Below are positions 63,747 to 64,000 of a DNA stretch of 64,000 nt, piece by piece. Location of the stretch: the NCBI RefSeq assembly GCF_000720765.1, contig NZ_JODC01000018.1, positions 62,001 through 126,000 of the forward strand. Direction: 5' to 3'. The notes under the pieces are model-generated. The model searched no databases. It was given only the letters and a program-made list of their open reading frames with translations, and was not told the DNA's origin. Every line of letters begins with the position of its first letter. Position 1 is the stretch's first letter. The translations under genes and the position numbers were made by a program. Source of the DNA: Streptomyces sp. NRRL S-646 (GTDB taxonomy: Bacteria > Actinomycetota > Actinomycetes > Streptomycetales > Streptomycetaceae).

Positions 63747-64000
63747 ATGGATCAGGCACAGGCACGCACCTGGCTCGCCACCGCCGTCGCGGAGGCCCGC
63801 GCCGGGCTCGCGGAGGGCGGCATCCCGATCGGCGCCGCGCTCTACGGCGCCGACGGCACCCTGCTCGGCCGCGGCCACAACCGGCGCGTCCAGGACGACG
63901 ACCCCTCGATGCACGCGGAGACGGCAGCGTTCCGCAATGCGGGACGGCAGCGCTCGTATCGCGGTACGACGATGGTCACGACCCTCTCGCCGTGCTGGTA
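63747..64000 (+). CDS. Cytosine deaminase, yeast type (cut by window edge)
   Basis: The visible 84 residues belong to the cytidine/deoxycytidylate deaminase fold. The stretch GLAEGGIPIGAALYGADGTL then LLGRGHNRRVQDDD, and the zinc motif with MHAETAAF and the start of a TLSPCW motif, resemble fungal cytosine deaminase (FCY1), which has a short zinc-binding fold rather than the larger bacterial CodA type. The remaining 3' part lies beyond the edge. GGAGAG sits upstream of the ATG. It is divergent from PucR. Confidence 0.85.
   Translation, partial: MDQAQARTWLATAVAEARAGLAEGGIPIGAALYGADGTLLGRGHNRRVQDDDPSMHAETAAFRNAGRQRSYRGTTMVTTLSPCW

Overview
The window is a stretch of chromosome from a Streptomyces-type actinomycete. 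Codons end almost always in G or C, GTG starts are common, and many genes overlap by the four bases GTGA or ATGA. The gene set also fits: a 14-gene nuo operon, scattered futalosine-pathway menaquinone genes, an SsgA-like sporulation protein, a PASTA-domain protein and Ser/Thr kinases. From memory, the order resembles the mqnE/mqnA/mqnC/menG/nuo region of Streptomyces coelicolor. I could not align it.

Region by region. 1-16.1 kb (minus strand) is the complete nuoA-N operon for proton-pumping NADH:menaquinone oxidoreductase, with a terminator hairpin after nuoN and a Rex-like operator upstream of nuoA. 16.1-23.8 kb holds a secreted NlpC/P60 hydrolase, a Tat-exported FAD oxidoreductase, a peptide deformylase, a geranylgeranyl-reductase-family (menaquinone-reductase-like) gene, a GNAT, a PASTA protein and the menaquinone methyltransferase menG. 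23.8-26.7 kb holds mqnC with a barrel-less amidohydrolase-like partner, an A24 prepilin peptidase and an SsgA-like protein. 26.8-33.7 kb holds an unusual membrane-tethered ECF sigma/anti-sigma fusion, an orphan sugar-binding lipoprotein, a Ser/Thr kinase next to mqnA, and a cold-shock gene with a structured leader. 33.7-38.6 kb is a decay zone. Between a methyltransferase, a Tat-exported KstD-like dehydrogenase and a DUF7701-like gene lie remnants of an XRE regulator, a RipA-type membrane protein, a PIG-L deacetylase and a YceI protein. 38.6-47.3 kb holds an MFS pump with CarboxypepD_reg-like repeats at its C-terminus, two tandem long-chain acyl-CoA ligases, a MaoC hydratase and a TetR regulator. 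47.4-54.7 kb holds a GNAT, a UdgX-type uracil-DNA glycosylase, mqnE, an Lrp regulator, ubiX-, ubiA- and ubiD-type late menaquinone genes, a rhomboid protease and a Uma2 nuclease. 54.7-64 kb holds small membrane proteins, a LysR/EamA convergent pair, an NCS1 permease, an ArsR/quinone-reductase pair, a transglutaminase-like protein, a PucR regulator and a yeast-type cytosine deaminase cut by the window edge.

How the genes fit together. Menaquinone is the electron acceptor of the nuo complex, and the window carries much of the futalosine route: mqnA, mqnC, mqnE, the late prenyltransferase and UbiD/UbiX-like decarboxylation pair, menG and a putative isoprenoid-chain reductase. mqnB and mqnD are not here. 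The NCS1 permease, PucR and cytosine deaminase suggest base salvage near the right edge. I found no rRNA, tRNA, CRISPR array, insertion sequence or prophage.
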